DNA of 64,000 nucleotides from Sarcocystis neurona (taxonomy: Eukaryota > Apicomplexa > Conoidasida > Eucoccidiorida > Sarcocystidae): NCBI GenBank assembly GCA_000727475.1, contig KL647308.1, positions 124,001 through 188,000 of the forward strand, written 5' to 3'. Shown one piece after another: positions 36,561 to 48,600 of the stretch (within the stretch, counting starts at the first letter, position 1; every line of letters starts with the position of its first letter). The translations under genes and the position numbers were made by a program. The notes beneath the pieces are model-generated. The model saw only the letters and a program-made list of their open reading frames with translations, searched no databases and had not been told where the DNA came from.

Positions 36561-39500
36561 TGTTGGTCACGGAGACGATGTCTTGTGAGAGCGCACGAGA
36601 ACGTTTCGTCTTCCCGTTGAACGCCGTACGAAAACAACCACGCTGCTGACTACACGGTGAAGGAACCTGTGCTTCAGTAATCTAAGCGGAGAAGCACTGT
36701 GATGCCCCAATATCAAACCAGAACTGCCGAACAACTGCTGTTCCCAAGGAGAAAAGTTTGATAGGTCGGTCAGGAGGGTAAAAATTGTTTCACTTCCAAA
36801 GAAAGCAGGGTTCCTCTGAAAGGGGAACGCAGACGGAAGGCTACTTTGCACACAAAAGTAACCTGATCTGGATACATTTGGAGGAACGCTCGTCTTCTAC
36901 TACGCCAGCGACAACCTTTGCCCTGTTGTGTGTGAGCAGATAATCTTTAGCCTCAGCTGGCAAGCATTTGCTTTTGCCTGCCCAATAGTCGCAAGAGGTC
37001 ACCTGTCATAAACTGCCTTTCTCCTGCCGAGTTACTCTCCTTGACAATTCTTGCACACCAGAGTGTTCATCATCCTCTCCCCCTGTTATTGCTATCACTT
37101 CATCTGCTGGATAAACCTACGCGAGAAATTCTGTGCAGCCCTCCGCAACCCAGAACTCTGAACTCCAGCTGTGTTCTCATTCTTCTGCTAATGTAAGGCC
37201 AATATGGGCGCTTCACCAAAGAGTGTGCGCACAGCACGGGCCCTGCTCCTTAGCAAGGAACAGGCCTGTCAAAGCCTTGTCATACGAGTATAACACAGTA
37301 TACGCACTCCGCAAAGTATCGCGTAGAGTCACTGAACTGCGATGCGCAAAGCCTGTAAGGCAAGCTTCTGTCGAAGCTCGACACCTCTGCGCGCGCACGC
37401 GTTTGTGATAGAACAAGAAACGCGTACGATTGCGTGGATCTTAGAGAGACGCACAGATTTGCCTTTCTCGTGTATCGACTTGGACGGATTTACACAAGGA
37501 CTCGAGTGAGGAAGCGCTTTCCTGCTTCTGCTATTGACACATAAGCAAAGCGATAAGGTCCACTACTGGTCACAACTAACTGACATAAGCGTCAACACAT
37601 ACACCTATCTTGCTGTGTCTCTCTCTTATACGTATATATATATGCACATATGCGTATACAACTATCACTGAATGTGTGTACGTGTGTTTTTATTTGTTTG
37701 TACTGCTGGATGCATAAATGCGTGTATCTCTGCATTTCGTTCCGAATCCATCTTTCTCTGTGTCGCCCTTTAAGGTGTAACTCGAGTTCTCTACCATTTC
37801 TACGTGTATGCAAGAATGGTCACACACATTCCCACTATGGACGTAGGTGCATGAGGGGAAGAACCTTCTTCATTTCAAAGCAGCAGCGAAGTAAGAACTC
37901 TACGGGCTGGGACCGCCAGATGGTGTTCCTGCGCTCTGAGAAACTACCGTCTAGCGCTCATAATAGTGGAATATCACCTGGAATTGAATACATGCCATGC
38001 ACCAGTACACATAGGAGACGGGAATAGAATCGTGTAAGATAATAGCACGTCCTGTGCATTCTCGTAAAAGGAAACGCACCGACGTCTCACTGCCAGCTGC
38101 CCATCATGCCACGGAAAGTTCTCCTTTCATGTTCAAAGTCGTGTCTGTTTTTCCTTCGGCCCTGCTGTAGCGCATCTCTCCTCACAAGAAGCTTTCGTTG
38201 TCTCTATATTGGAGTAAAAATTGTGCTACCAGACTTAGGCTGCTGGCTTCCTCTATTCTTGAGTCGAGGATTTTTCTCATTCTGCTGTAGTACACTTTTC
38301 CTTCGGATGTATCTTCGGGCTTTCGCTGCAGACAACAATTTTTGTTTGTTAGATTACTCTGCTGGTGCGCGCTTCCTGAAACACACAATTCTTTCTCTGC
38401 TACTGCGAAAACCCGTAGCTATCTTAACCTGTATTGCGGCACGCTTTCAAGGGTAACTCTTCATCAAAAATATACACAGCAGCACGATTATCTGTTGAAG
38501 AGAAAACATGGAGTTTTTCTCTCAAGACGAAAGACAATGTTCTTGCAATCCCTCGGTTTTCTGTAGCCCATTTCTTTGTCAGTGAAAAATGCTTATTTGG
38601 TAGACACGTGCGTGCAGCAGATTTTTCGTTCCCTCGACAGGAGCGCTGGAGCAATCATTCGACTTGCAATTAATTTTGATTCCAGACCTTCTGTGGAACG
38701 CAGTCAAGGATGACGCTATCCACAGAGACGTACAAACGCAGATGCAGTTCTAAATTAAAAAGATTTACAAGTTTTTCCACACGGGATAGGTATCCTTCCG
38801 TACGTGTACAGCCGGCATGTATACAGTGCCGATAGTGACATGTGTATACGGATTTGTCATAGTAAGTGTAGAAAAAAGCGTGCCTGCGTGTTTACATATT
38901 TGTGTACTGGCGAACGTGCGTGCGTAGGTATACGGGTATGCTTGGGTTCGAGCGTATGCATCCGTAAAAGCATGTACGTCTTCCTCTTCATGTCTGCATC
39001 GATACGGTTATGGAAAGGTACAAATATATATACGGATACCCGTCTACATACATATACAGACCCAGGGTAGAATATATTGATGTACATAAGAACACATGTG
39101 TTTGTGTGTGTATAAATACGTGTACGAATTACACATTTGCTACATGTACACACGTATATTGTAAATCTGTATAAAGAATCTAGTCAAGAAGGGAACACCC
39201 GTGTGACGAAAGAAAGAACGTGTTATCTTCCCCGAATCGGAGGCTCCGAGTGACACACATCGCATGAATCGATTAAAAATATTCCCACCCATTCAGTCAC
39301 GTACATAAACGAACGTATATCCACATGTATATGTTTATGGATTTGTGTTTCCGTATCCATATACGTAGACATATATATATATATATATATACAGATATCT
39401 ACATATGCGTAGGCCTGGATAGCTGTCAGGAAACGTGGGGAGCTATGATACATCCTTGTGGTCTTCAGGAGATTTCATCCATGTGCATCCACCAGGGATA

Positions 39501-39849
39501 CGTAAACATGTACACACGCATTTGTAAACCTCGTCTATATACTAACATACACACAAGTATCTAAGCACGTATACACATAAATGTATCTGCACCGGTGTAC
39601 ACGAAAGACATTCCTGTGTGGAAGTTTGTACATACATATACTGGACGTACTCATGCGGAACAGCGCATATAGCATTTTTTTCAATGCATTCAGTCACAAT
39701 ATAGGAAAGACACGTTTGCAGTCGGATTCTATCGAGCTGCCGAGCTCCTTTGTGTAACTGGCAGCAAGGCAGCACGAAGCTTGCTGTTGCAAAAGCTCCA
39801 CTGCACAAGCAACGTGTAGCAGCAAAATTATCACCAGCACCAGCAGCTA
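36561..39849. other. Repeat-poor segment, no gene recognised
   Basis: Balanced-composition DNA with scattered ORFs of 60-116 codons. The longest with a true ATG (38106-38456, plus) is Leu/Phe/Ser/Cys-rich and hydrophobic but has no motif. TA/CA microsatellites reappear at 39040-39400. Confidence 0.4.
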
Positions 39850-40114
39850 AACGAGCGACATCCGCGTCGCAGGACAGGCAGCGGCAGCGCGCTCCAGTGC
39901 CGCAGGGTCAGAGCGAACAGTAATGGCAACCGCAGCCCAATTAGAGAAGTCAGTAGGCGCAGGGAATCTAGAAGAGGCAGTTGCAGCCAAAGTGAAGTGC
40001 AACCGCAGCAGTAGCCGCAAAAATAGTAGGGGGAGCGACGGATCATCGAGTAGCAGCAGGAATGGGCGCCACCGCTCAACCACAGGAGTGCATGCTACAA
40101 GGAAGCGTCAGTAA
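39850..40114 (+). CDS. Candidate Ala/Ser-rich coding exon
   Basis: Open from 39850, with an ATG at 39923, ending TAA 40112-40114. From the ATG it reads MATAAQLEKSVGAGNLEEAV then AAKVKCNRSSSRKNSRGSDG and a Ser/Arg/Gly-rich end. The charged Leu/Glu/Lys helix is not explained by the surrounding CAG triplets, and codon choice is mixed. It could be a short protein or one exon of a longer gene. Product unknown. Confidence 0.38.
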
Positions 40115-40549
40115 AGCAGCAGCAACACACTGAGACGCAGCCGCAGCAATTTAGCAGAAGCGACAGCAGTGACCGTTTTGCCCGGGGGCGCTGGCGTCGT
40201 TCAGAAGACTGCCGCAGGCGCAGTCGTCGTGCTGGCAGCAACTCGAGGAAACGGATCCGCGTGCAGATCTTCGAGTGCAGATTCACTGCTTCTCTGCTGA
40301 CATTTTTCGAGTTATTGAAAACCAAAGAGTGCAGAAAAAGAAAGACGCACATTCAAGGGGACACAACAGAAAGAAGCGGAAAGCCAGTCGCACGTGGCAT
40401 ATAAGAGTATCAGCACACATATGCAGCTAAGTATAGTCACGGATACGCATTAGACTCTCTCCCGTGGGTGCAAGCGTACGTCCGTATCCAACTGACTTCA
40501 CAGAGAGAAAGGCAAAGAGAACTGACGCACACAGTGCCGCCTCGTTGCT

Positions 40550-41122
40550 GTGCTACTCCGACGCGCCCCTCAATTCTTTAGGGTGAAACAAATACGCCAG
40601 ACAAGGGAGGGAAAAAAAGGAAAGGGCAGGACAGGAAGAAAAAGGATGCACACACATATATGCGCAGTTAAATTCGTGTCGTTCCATACGCGTGCTACTG
40701 CTCCACAATATGCCCAACGTACTTGCATATTATATTCACCCCTAAGCGCGTGTGCTGCTCTGACGACATGCCTTCTTCGGCGGCTCCCAAAGCTGAGACT
40801 GAAAGACGAAGAAGTTGTCGCGGTGGCTATGAGGGGGATATCAAGTGCGTACACACGTGTGACGTGGGGCCACGCAGCAACACAGAACAAGAAAGAGCGA
40901 GAGAAAAGAAGAGAGCACCACTCAAAACGGAGAAATGACTTTTCTCTTGAAGACAGATCCTCACAGGCGGACGCACTGTGTGTTGTCCACTTCCCACACT
41001 CCCTCAGACAGCGTTACACCTTTTTTGCCAGAGATAGACCGGATCTTGCAAAAGAAGGAAAAAGAGAACAACGACGAGGTAGCGAGAGAAAAGTGAAAAG
41101 TTGCAGCAATGCATCTGTGTAA
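40550..41122 (+). CDS. Possible ORF, basic C-terminal half
   Basis: 190 open codons on the plus strand. The second half is charged (LPKLRLKDEEVVAVAMRGIS, then HSKRRNDFSLEDRSSQADAL, then RDRPDLAKEGKREQRRGSER) and ends SCSNASV. An antisense frame over the first half is also open. No motif, no splice evidence, purine-rich DNA; weak. Confidence 0.22.
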   Translation: MLLRRAPQFFRVKQIRQTREGKKGKGRTGRKRMHTHICAVKFVSFHTRATAPQYAQRTCILYSPLSACAALTTCLLRRLPKLRLKDEEVVAVAMRGISSAYTRVTWGHAATQNKKEREKRREHHSKRRNDFSLEDRSSQADALCVVHFPHSLRQRYTFFARDRPDLAKEGKREQRRGSERKVKSCSNASV

Positions 41123-43950
41123 AGCGTGTGTATGGGGTCAGGTGACGAAGCAAGAATTAGAAGAAGATTGAAAACCTACACATTAGCGAAACCTGCAGGT
41201 AGGGGGATGAAAAGGCAGTAAAGGTCGAACGAAACGTAAATATCTTTGCGTGCGCCAACATACTTGTACTATATATATACGTGTACCGCAACATTTGCAT
41301 ATATGCGAGGACATCCATAGACACTACGTGGGGCACATCGTTTCTAGGGAGTACAGGTGAAGGTGGAAGGGCACACGTACTTCTCCAAGAGGAGTGGGAG
41401 GAGGAGGAAGACCGGCCAACTCTGCTGGCGAAAGGGCTCCGCGTAGCCACCGATGCCTCAACGCTTTGTGGGCCTGTATGCGGGCATGTAGATATCTATA
41501 TATATATGTATATATATATATATGTAAATAGATAGATACAGAGGTAGATTTGGCTATATGCAGATGCATACAGATACAGATCGGTAAATATATATATATA
41601 TATATACATATGTACACATATGTGGCTACACGTATGCCATGCGCAAACACATGCAGGTGGACAGGTAAATACAGATATATACACATGTGTAAATACATGT
41701 ACATGCCTTGGCAGGCAGGCCTATATATTTACATACATAACTCCGTGTTTATACACACTTACGTGAACATACATAAGTAAATAGGTAGGTCCCGCTATAC
41801 AGAGATTTCTACGTGTGTGTGTGTATGTGTGTGTGTGTATGTGTCCTGCGTTCATGCGTGAGCACATTTGCTTATATGCAGATCTTTTCGTTATGTGTAT
41901 ACATACATACAAAGATATATATATATATATATATATATACATGTGTACACGGACCTGTATGTATGCTCGCACCTGCAGCGCCATGCTTCCACACGTATAC
42001 GTACATGTACACATGTACGCATACGTACAAACATACGTACATACGCACACACATACACATACACGCACATACGTACATATATACGTACATACGCACATAG
42101 ATGCGTACCTACGCACATACATACATATATACTTACGTACGCACAAAGGTACATACTTAAGTACATACGCACATACATACATATATATACACACACATAT
42201 ACGTACGTAAGTTGAAGACAAATTCGAAGAGGCGTGCGTACACTTCCTGCTGCTGGTAGACACGTACTCTGCATGTCATCGCGCAGGTGAATATCCAGCA
42301 GTCGAAGAGGACATCAAAGGCTGGGTAGAAGAATTCGCGAACAATCCATAAATGAAGTGTGCGGTAGTGGAGCGATACTAAAGATACAAAAGTGTCGAAA
42401 TTTTGCCACAAAAGGATGTGCGGGTGTCTCTGTGCAAGGGCTACGTGAGGCTGTAATCTCGTGCTGCGCTCATGTATCTGTGTACACACATGAATGCCCG
42501 CGTACATACAAAGATATACGTGTATATGTAGGAAGACACATATTTCCACAGATACGTAGGCCCACGTCCATACATATGGAGGCGTGTAATACATATATAT
42601 ATATACGTAGATTGATAGATAGGTAGGCGGGTATATACCCATGTAAACCCAGGCACATGTACACAGATATGTATATAGAAAGGTACGTAGTAGTATATAC
42701 TTCTGTGTGTTCACATATGCGTATTCTTATGCAGTCTTCTGCGTGTAGCTGCAAAAAAATTCGTGTGCATTCGTCCAGGAATGTGTAGGTAAAAATACGT
42801 GTACGTTTGTCACTACAGGGACACAAACGTGTATGCACACGCACACGAATCTACACAAATTCAACTACACAAGGCTGTGGAAGCCCTGCGGCGCTGGCAA
42901 CGTAGACTCCTGCAGAAGGCCTCATAGCAGCGTATAGGCGTTAGAATAACTCCATGTCCCCACCGCCAACGAGAATACATGTGTGTCTTACATACATTGT
43001 TCCTGTACATACACGACCTCATCAATTCAGACCCTACAGCTTGCGCGTGATAGCACGTCAACATATATATACATACATATATATACGTGTATACATACAG
43101 TGGCGCACACAAATGTGACTGATAAGCGCCGTGAATGCGTGCGCATAAGTGTGTACAAACCCCTACAGTAATGCATTTTTGTGTACGTATGTTCAGGCAT
43201 TTATACACCTAAAGCCATAAGCCAGCTCTCAGGTATGCGTATAGATATATGCTTATATATATATATATATACGAATAGGTGACTGCATGTAAATGAGCGT
43301 AGATCTGTCTGCGTGTACATGCATATACGTATATACAAAGACGTAGTACACTGGTACACGTGTGTACACCTACGTACACATTAGGTGTGTACATATATAT
43401 AGGTATGTATACATACCTACACACGTACGCGTGTAGCTGTCTACGTATCCGCATATTATCACACGCGTAGGTGTGTATACATATATATGGACAGGCAGAA
43501 TGCGCGCCTTTCCCCTGCTCTATAAAAGAAGATAACACGCGATTTTACTCACACGTTTATAAATTTGTCCTTCACTTCAGCGAGTGTACCTGTGGAGAGC
43601 TGCCTACGTGTATGTAGAGATGACCACTCACCTACTCACGTGCAGAAAATGTCGCCTTATATTCGTGTCCACGTGTATATATATACAGGCACTTGTGCCC
43701 CTGGCATATCGAATATGTAGACGCGTACACATTTGTATACATTTATATAACGAGAAAGACGCACATATGGATGTACAAGTATATATATGTATATATATGT
43801 ATCCACACATATTTGCTGCAGGAGCACTTGTGTGACACACGTGGTGGCCAGCATATCTTCTACAACAGCGGCACACAGTTCTTTGTGGCTTGAGGAATTG
43901 AGCTGTTCCTGAGAACTTTTCGTACACAAAAAAATATCAGGAAAGGGACA
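41123..43950. repeat. TA/CA microsatellite field, no gene recognised
   Basis: Contains a (TA)n run at 41915-41939, a 16-bp-period ACGTACATACGCACAT array (about 41995-42185), and TATA/GTAC-rich sequence to 43560. Tyr/Ile/Val/Cys/His-rich ORFs here are products of the microsatellites. Confidence 0.8.
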
Positions 43951-44019
43951 CGCGTGAAGAGGAAGGAACGGGGCGATTGCTGCAGCGGCAAGGGCGCCAG
44001 CAGAAAGACGCCGGTGCAG

Positions 44020-45235
44020 CTGCTCACAGACACGCAGCAGCAGAAAGCAAGAGGAGGCGGCTGCAGTTCTCCCTGGACAACAGAAGCCGCAGCAGCAGCA
44101 GCAGCAAACAAAAGAGGGCAGTATTATGAACAAGCACGGCGGTAGCAGTAGCAGCAGCAGCACAAGAAGTGGAGGGTTCCACGGGGCAGGCACCACGCGT
44201 CGCGGCAGCTGCAACACAGTTGAGTCCTCACATACACCTACGCAACTGTATTACAGGAATTGATAACGTTGCTGTTGTTCATCCCCGCAGCTGCATTTCC
44301 ACACACGAATACATACCATATATATATGTGATATGTATAGTACCACGTGTATGACTAAATATTCGAGGAGAAGAAGAAGTACACGCTTATGTATAAAAGT
44401 GCTAAAGTTGATGCTTCAGTAGACATCTGCATTTATGCGCATACAGGGGTATGCGTAAGGCAAGCTACACGAATGACGTATATCCTCACGGAGACTGGTG
44501 CGTATCTATGAATGCACTAGGCGCGCGTATACATATATACATACATATCTATATACATGTACATATATATACGTATATATGTATACATGTCGTGTCGATG
44601 CAGATACACTCTGCCGGCTATAATATGTGTATACATATGTATGTACGTATGTGTGTGCAGATCCATTTCCTGAGTTCCGCAGAGCGTCTTTACTTACCAA
44701 GTTATATGTTAGAGGAAGACATAGTTAAACAGGAACAGAGGGAAGGAAAGAGCACACGCAACAGCAACAGCAGTTGTGGCAGCAGCACTTACAGTCAGCC
44801 GACTTGAAGGATGGATCTGCAGCGCATCTAGAAGAAACCGCCAGGCCCCTGGTGACACTGAGGACCTGCGACGACAGCAGCAACGACAGCAGCAGCTGTG
44901 CAGCACTAGCACCCACGGCAACCGCAAGCGCCGTACAGCGGCAACAAGAACAGCGGCAGAAGCAGCAGCAGCCGCATCAACGATAGCAAAGCAGTCGAAA
45001 GGACTGCTGCAGCAGCCGTGGCCATCAGAGAAACAACGACAGAGCGGCACAAGATGTACCGACGGCAACAGCAAACGCTGGGCCATTGCCGCCAACAGAG
45101 CTGCAACATAAGCGGTGACGGCAGCAGCAATAGCCAGGACAGCAGCAGGAGCAGCATCAACAGCAGTTGCAATACCACCAGAACCAACAGCGAGCGGCGC
45201 CGACGTAGTATCAGCAAGAGCAACAGTAACACTGC
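44020..45235. repeat. CAG-rich block
   Basis: Plus-strand CAG/GCA/AGC triplets in two clusters (44020-44165 and 44760-45235). Plus frames give Gln/Ala/Ser/Asn-rich peptides such as EDLRRQQQRQQQLCS (44776-45111). Coding is possible but cannot be separated from triplet composition. Confidence 0.7.
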
Positions 45236-45592
45236 TTACATAACACGAGGTGGCCCACTACATATATATATATACATTTTATATAAGTGCAACTTCCTGT
45301 GTGTACCTAGCTTAGTACACCCTTTTGAAGACATTCAGTACTATACATATATCTCTACATATGTGTATGCGTATAGAACGACATGTTGAGACAGATAATA
45401 GACATGCGCTTGTACAAATAAATTCTATGAAACACCTGGACTGCGATGTCCTAAATTTACCATGTGCACGTGGATGACGTAGGGATGCTTTCAGGCTGCA
45501 GGTCAACAACAGACATATTCTTTCCGCAGAGATAAATATATGGCGTAAATGTGTGTCTGTCACAAGAAAGACTTTCTGAGCGTAACTCCCAC

Positions 45593-45654
45593 CTTTGACC
45601 AGCAGGGTGGCGTAGCTACAGGTGGGACGCTTCACAGGATCCTCAGTAGAGGAT
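45593..45654 (-). CDS. Kinase 2, probable subdomain XI exon
   Basis: The frame after ctattttcttgaag reads SSTEDPVKRPTCSYATLLVK and matches the phase of the preceding exon. EDPVKRPT is the conserved DPxxRPT of helix H. The usual helix-G/H residues before it are short, so a small exon may be missing between 45655 and 47934. The donor gtggga is weak; without it the frame continues to 45312. Confidence 0.5.
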
Positions 45655-48600
45655 CTTCAAGAAAATAGGGTAGAACACTCGAGAGACAAGAGATGGAGAG
45701 CGCTGCAGCAGCTGGTGAGGAGCGCTACCCCACGTGCTGCTCGGATTGTCGATCACACCTATATAGATACAAATACACCGGACATACACATACGTCGTGT
45801 AGATACAGACATATAGAATGTATATACGTCAAACAGATACAGACATACGGGAGACAAATAGAGCGTAGAGACACCCACATATGGTGTGTACACATATAGA
45901 AGATACAGGCGTCATATACAAGCTCATATTTGGTACACACGTCCGTCATATAGATACGGATATATATAATACATATGCTTCATCTAGACACAGATATAGA
46001 GAAAATATATGTATCTATGTCAAACAGGTACAGACGTATGCAGTGTATAGATACGTACTTATGATATGGACACATACATCATATAGATACAGATATATAG
46101 AATATATATGCATCAGTTAGCTGCATACATATAGAATACGTAAAAGGCCAACGGAGACAGACATGAGGGAGACAAGGACTGCGTATAGATACACACATAT
46201 GGTATATACACATACAACATATAGATACAGACATATAGAATACATAGGCACCATATAGGTACAGACGCACAGAATATAATACGTCATATAGATACAGGTA
46301 TTTGATATACACACACATCAGAGCAGACACATGGAAGAACTGCACATCATACGGATACAGGCACACGCAAGACATATGCATCATATAGATAGAGCCATAA
46401 GGTATACAAATATATACTATATAGACACAGGCATCTGGTAGCCACACACATACTATATAAACCTAGACATACCGCATGCACATATATATACACGTCACAT
46501 AGACACAGCGGTATGGTATACACATATACGTATTACACAGATACAGCCATCAGGTATACAGATATATCATACATATATATATATATATCCATGTAAGCAT
46601 ATGGTGTACACATATATATGTTGTGGATACAGCCACACGGTGTACACACCATATACATATATATAGAGAGAGAGAGAGAGGCATACGGTATACACATAGG
46701 TACAGCGGTATGGTATACACATATATATTATATAGGTGCAGCCATACGGTATATACATCTATGCTAAAGAGATACAGAAATATTGAGTACACGTACATCA
46801 CATAGATACAATACGTGGAACAGGCACACATCAGACGACAAAGAAAAGCAGGGCAGAAGGTCTTGGGAAGGTGATGCATGAAGACAGAGACCAGCGACGC
46901 GCACAAGGAAGGCAGCGGCGCAGGGAAGAGAGGGAATGCGGATGCCAGCACAGAGAAATGAGAGGGACTTCTTGGCAACTGCGACCCGCGCCACTTCTTC
47001 TGGTTATGAGATGCAAAAAAATTCATCTCCTCTTCTCGGGCCTGCGTTCTGCAGCTCGGGTCGGTCGCAGTCGCCGCAAAGGCAGCGTGCAGTGAGCAGG
47101 AAAAGAACACGGAGAGAGAGAAGAGTCGCAGAAGAGAGACAGAAGAAACAAAGCGGAGGAAGTGGGTCCCTGTTTAGCAAATCAAACAAGCATAAAGAAA
47201 ACCTGATAAATATGCTGCTCCGTGGTGTTCTGAGGTGACTGATACATATCTGTCCAAGTGTATGGAACAGACAGCGTAAACGTGTCCTGCAGAAACAAAC
47301 GCCTTTGCGGCGGAGAAACAGATTTGTCTCAAGCATCGCCCTGCCAAAGAGAAGATCGTTCTTGTGTACGAAGTCTATAGACATGCAGATACGTGTGTGG
47401 ACAGAATAGATGGTCACTGCAGGGGGTGGTAGAAGGAGGACAGGGCGGGGAGTGGCGACTGAATGCAAGCGACGACACCAATGCCCACGCCCGCGTTGGA
47501 GCAGATAGAGGAGGTGCGTACGAGAAGATAAAGGAGGTACGCACGAGGAGAAAAAGTAGATATTCGTTCATGCTCATTCAAGACTCATATCGGCAGAAGT
47601 CGTATGTGTCGGTGTGTCCGCGAGTCGCTGCTCACTCGGGCGAGACTTCCTCTTTAAAGAGCTCGTTTTTAGCGCCCTTTTTTCTCCTTATTGATAACGT
47701 GTATGCTTGTGCGTCTTGGTCTCCAGTGCGCGCTTACGGGCATGCGTTTTTTTCAATGGTTGTCCACTGCACGTGTCTGAAAAAAATTCTCTTCTTCCTC
47801 TCCCTCGTTTCTAGGCGGTAGCAGTAGTTCTCCACTGTCGGTTAAAGGTCACGCTCGTGATCAACTTTCTCTGCAACTCCCCGCTGCAGCGCACGAGTAC
47901 CCTGTTGATACTGTTGGCCCTTCTCGTTTTCTGACTTACTCCTGCTCCGGACTCAAAGAAAGACGGCGTTCAACAATCTGCTGGTAGAGGCTAGTTATGT
48001 CTTCTGCATTAAACGGCGTGCTGCCGAAGAGAATTGCAAAACACAGCGTCCCCATACTCCACATGTCCACCTGCGAACAGATGACGCGCAGACAACAAAA
48101 GGTATAACAGCCGCCTAAAAGTATGTGTCAGAAAACAAATGCACGAAGCTGGTGAAACAATCGTTAGGCCGACAAACAAAAAAAGTGTGAAACGGGTTCG
48201 CTAGATACCGTTTTATGTATGGCAAGCTCGCGCACAGGGAAAGGTGCGGGGAGGAAGACGTACACGTACAAATACATGTTTGTGTACACGTACGAAACCT
48301 TTCTGCATACTCATAAACATGCACACTCGTATATATTTGTTGTTCTACAGCAACGCCTGACAGAACATTGCAGTGTACACACACCTGTATGCGCGTCAGT
48401 AGAGTCTGCGTCTCAGACCATCTACACCTACGTATGCACAGAAGCCTGAAAAGGAGGAGGCCGAGTTTCACTTGCAATCTTTCTGTTCACGCGGTACGCG
48501 GTCCTCCCATGCTGCTCTGTAAACCTTGCTTTAGGTCGCAGCCTTGACGGATTACCCAGGAACATGTGTCGAAGCTGTGGGCTACTGCGCACCATACATA

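Noticed and set aside
38106..38456. 116-codon hydrophobic ORF with true ATG as a membrane protein
   Set aside because: Leu/Phe/Ser/Cys composition, no motif and no splice or conservation evidence; an ORF this long is expected by chance here.
45700..46800. Minus-strand ORFs with repeating ICLYLYD-type peptides
   Set aside because: Produced by the minisatellite; period and degeneracy match the DNA repeat, not a protein repeat.
47936..47938. TAA as the true end of the second kinase
   Set aside because: It would truncate the domain after helix G. A consensus GTAAGT donor overlaps it and a phase-matched EDPVKRPT exon lies downstream.
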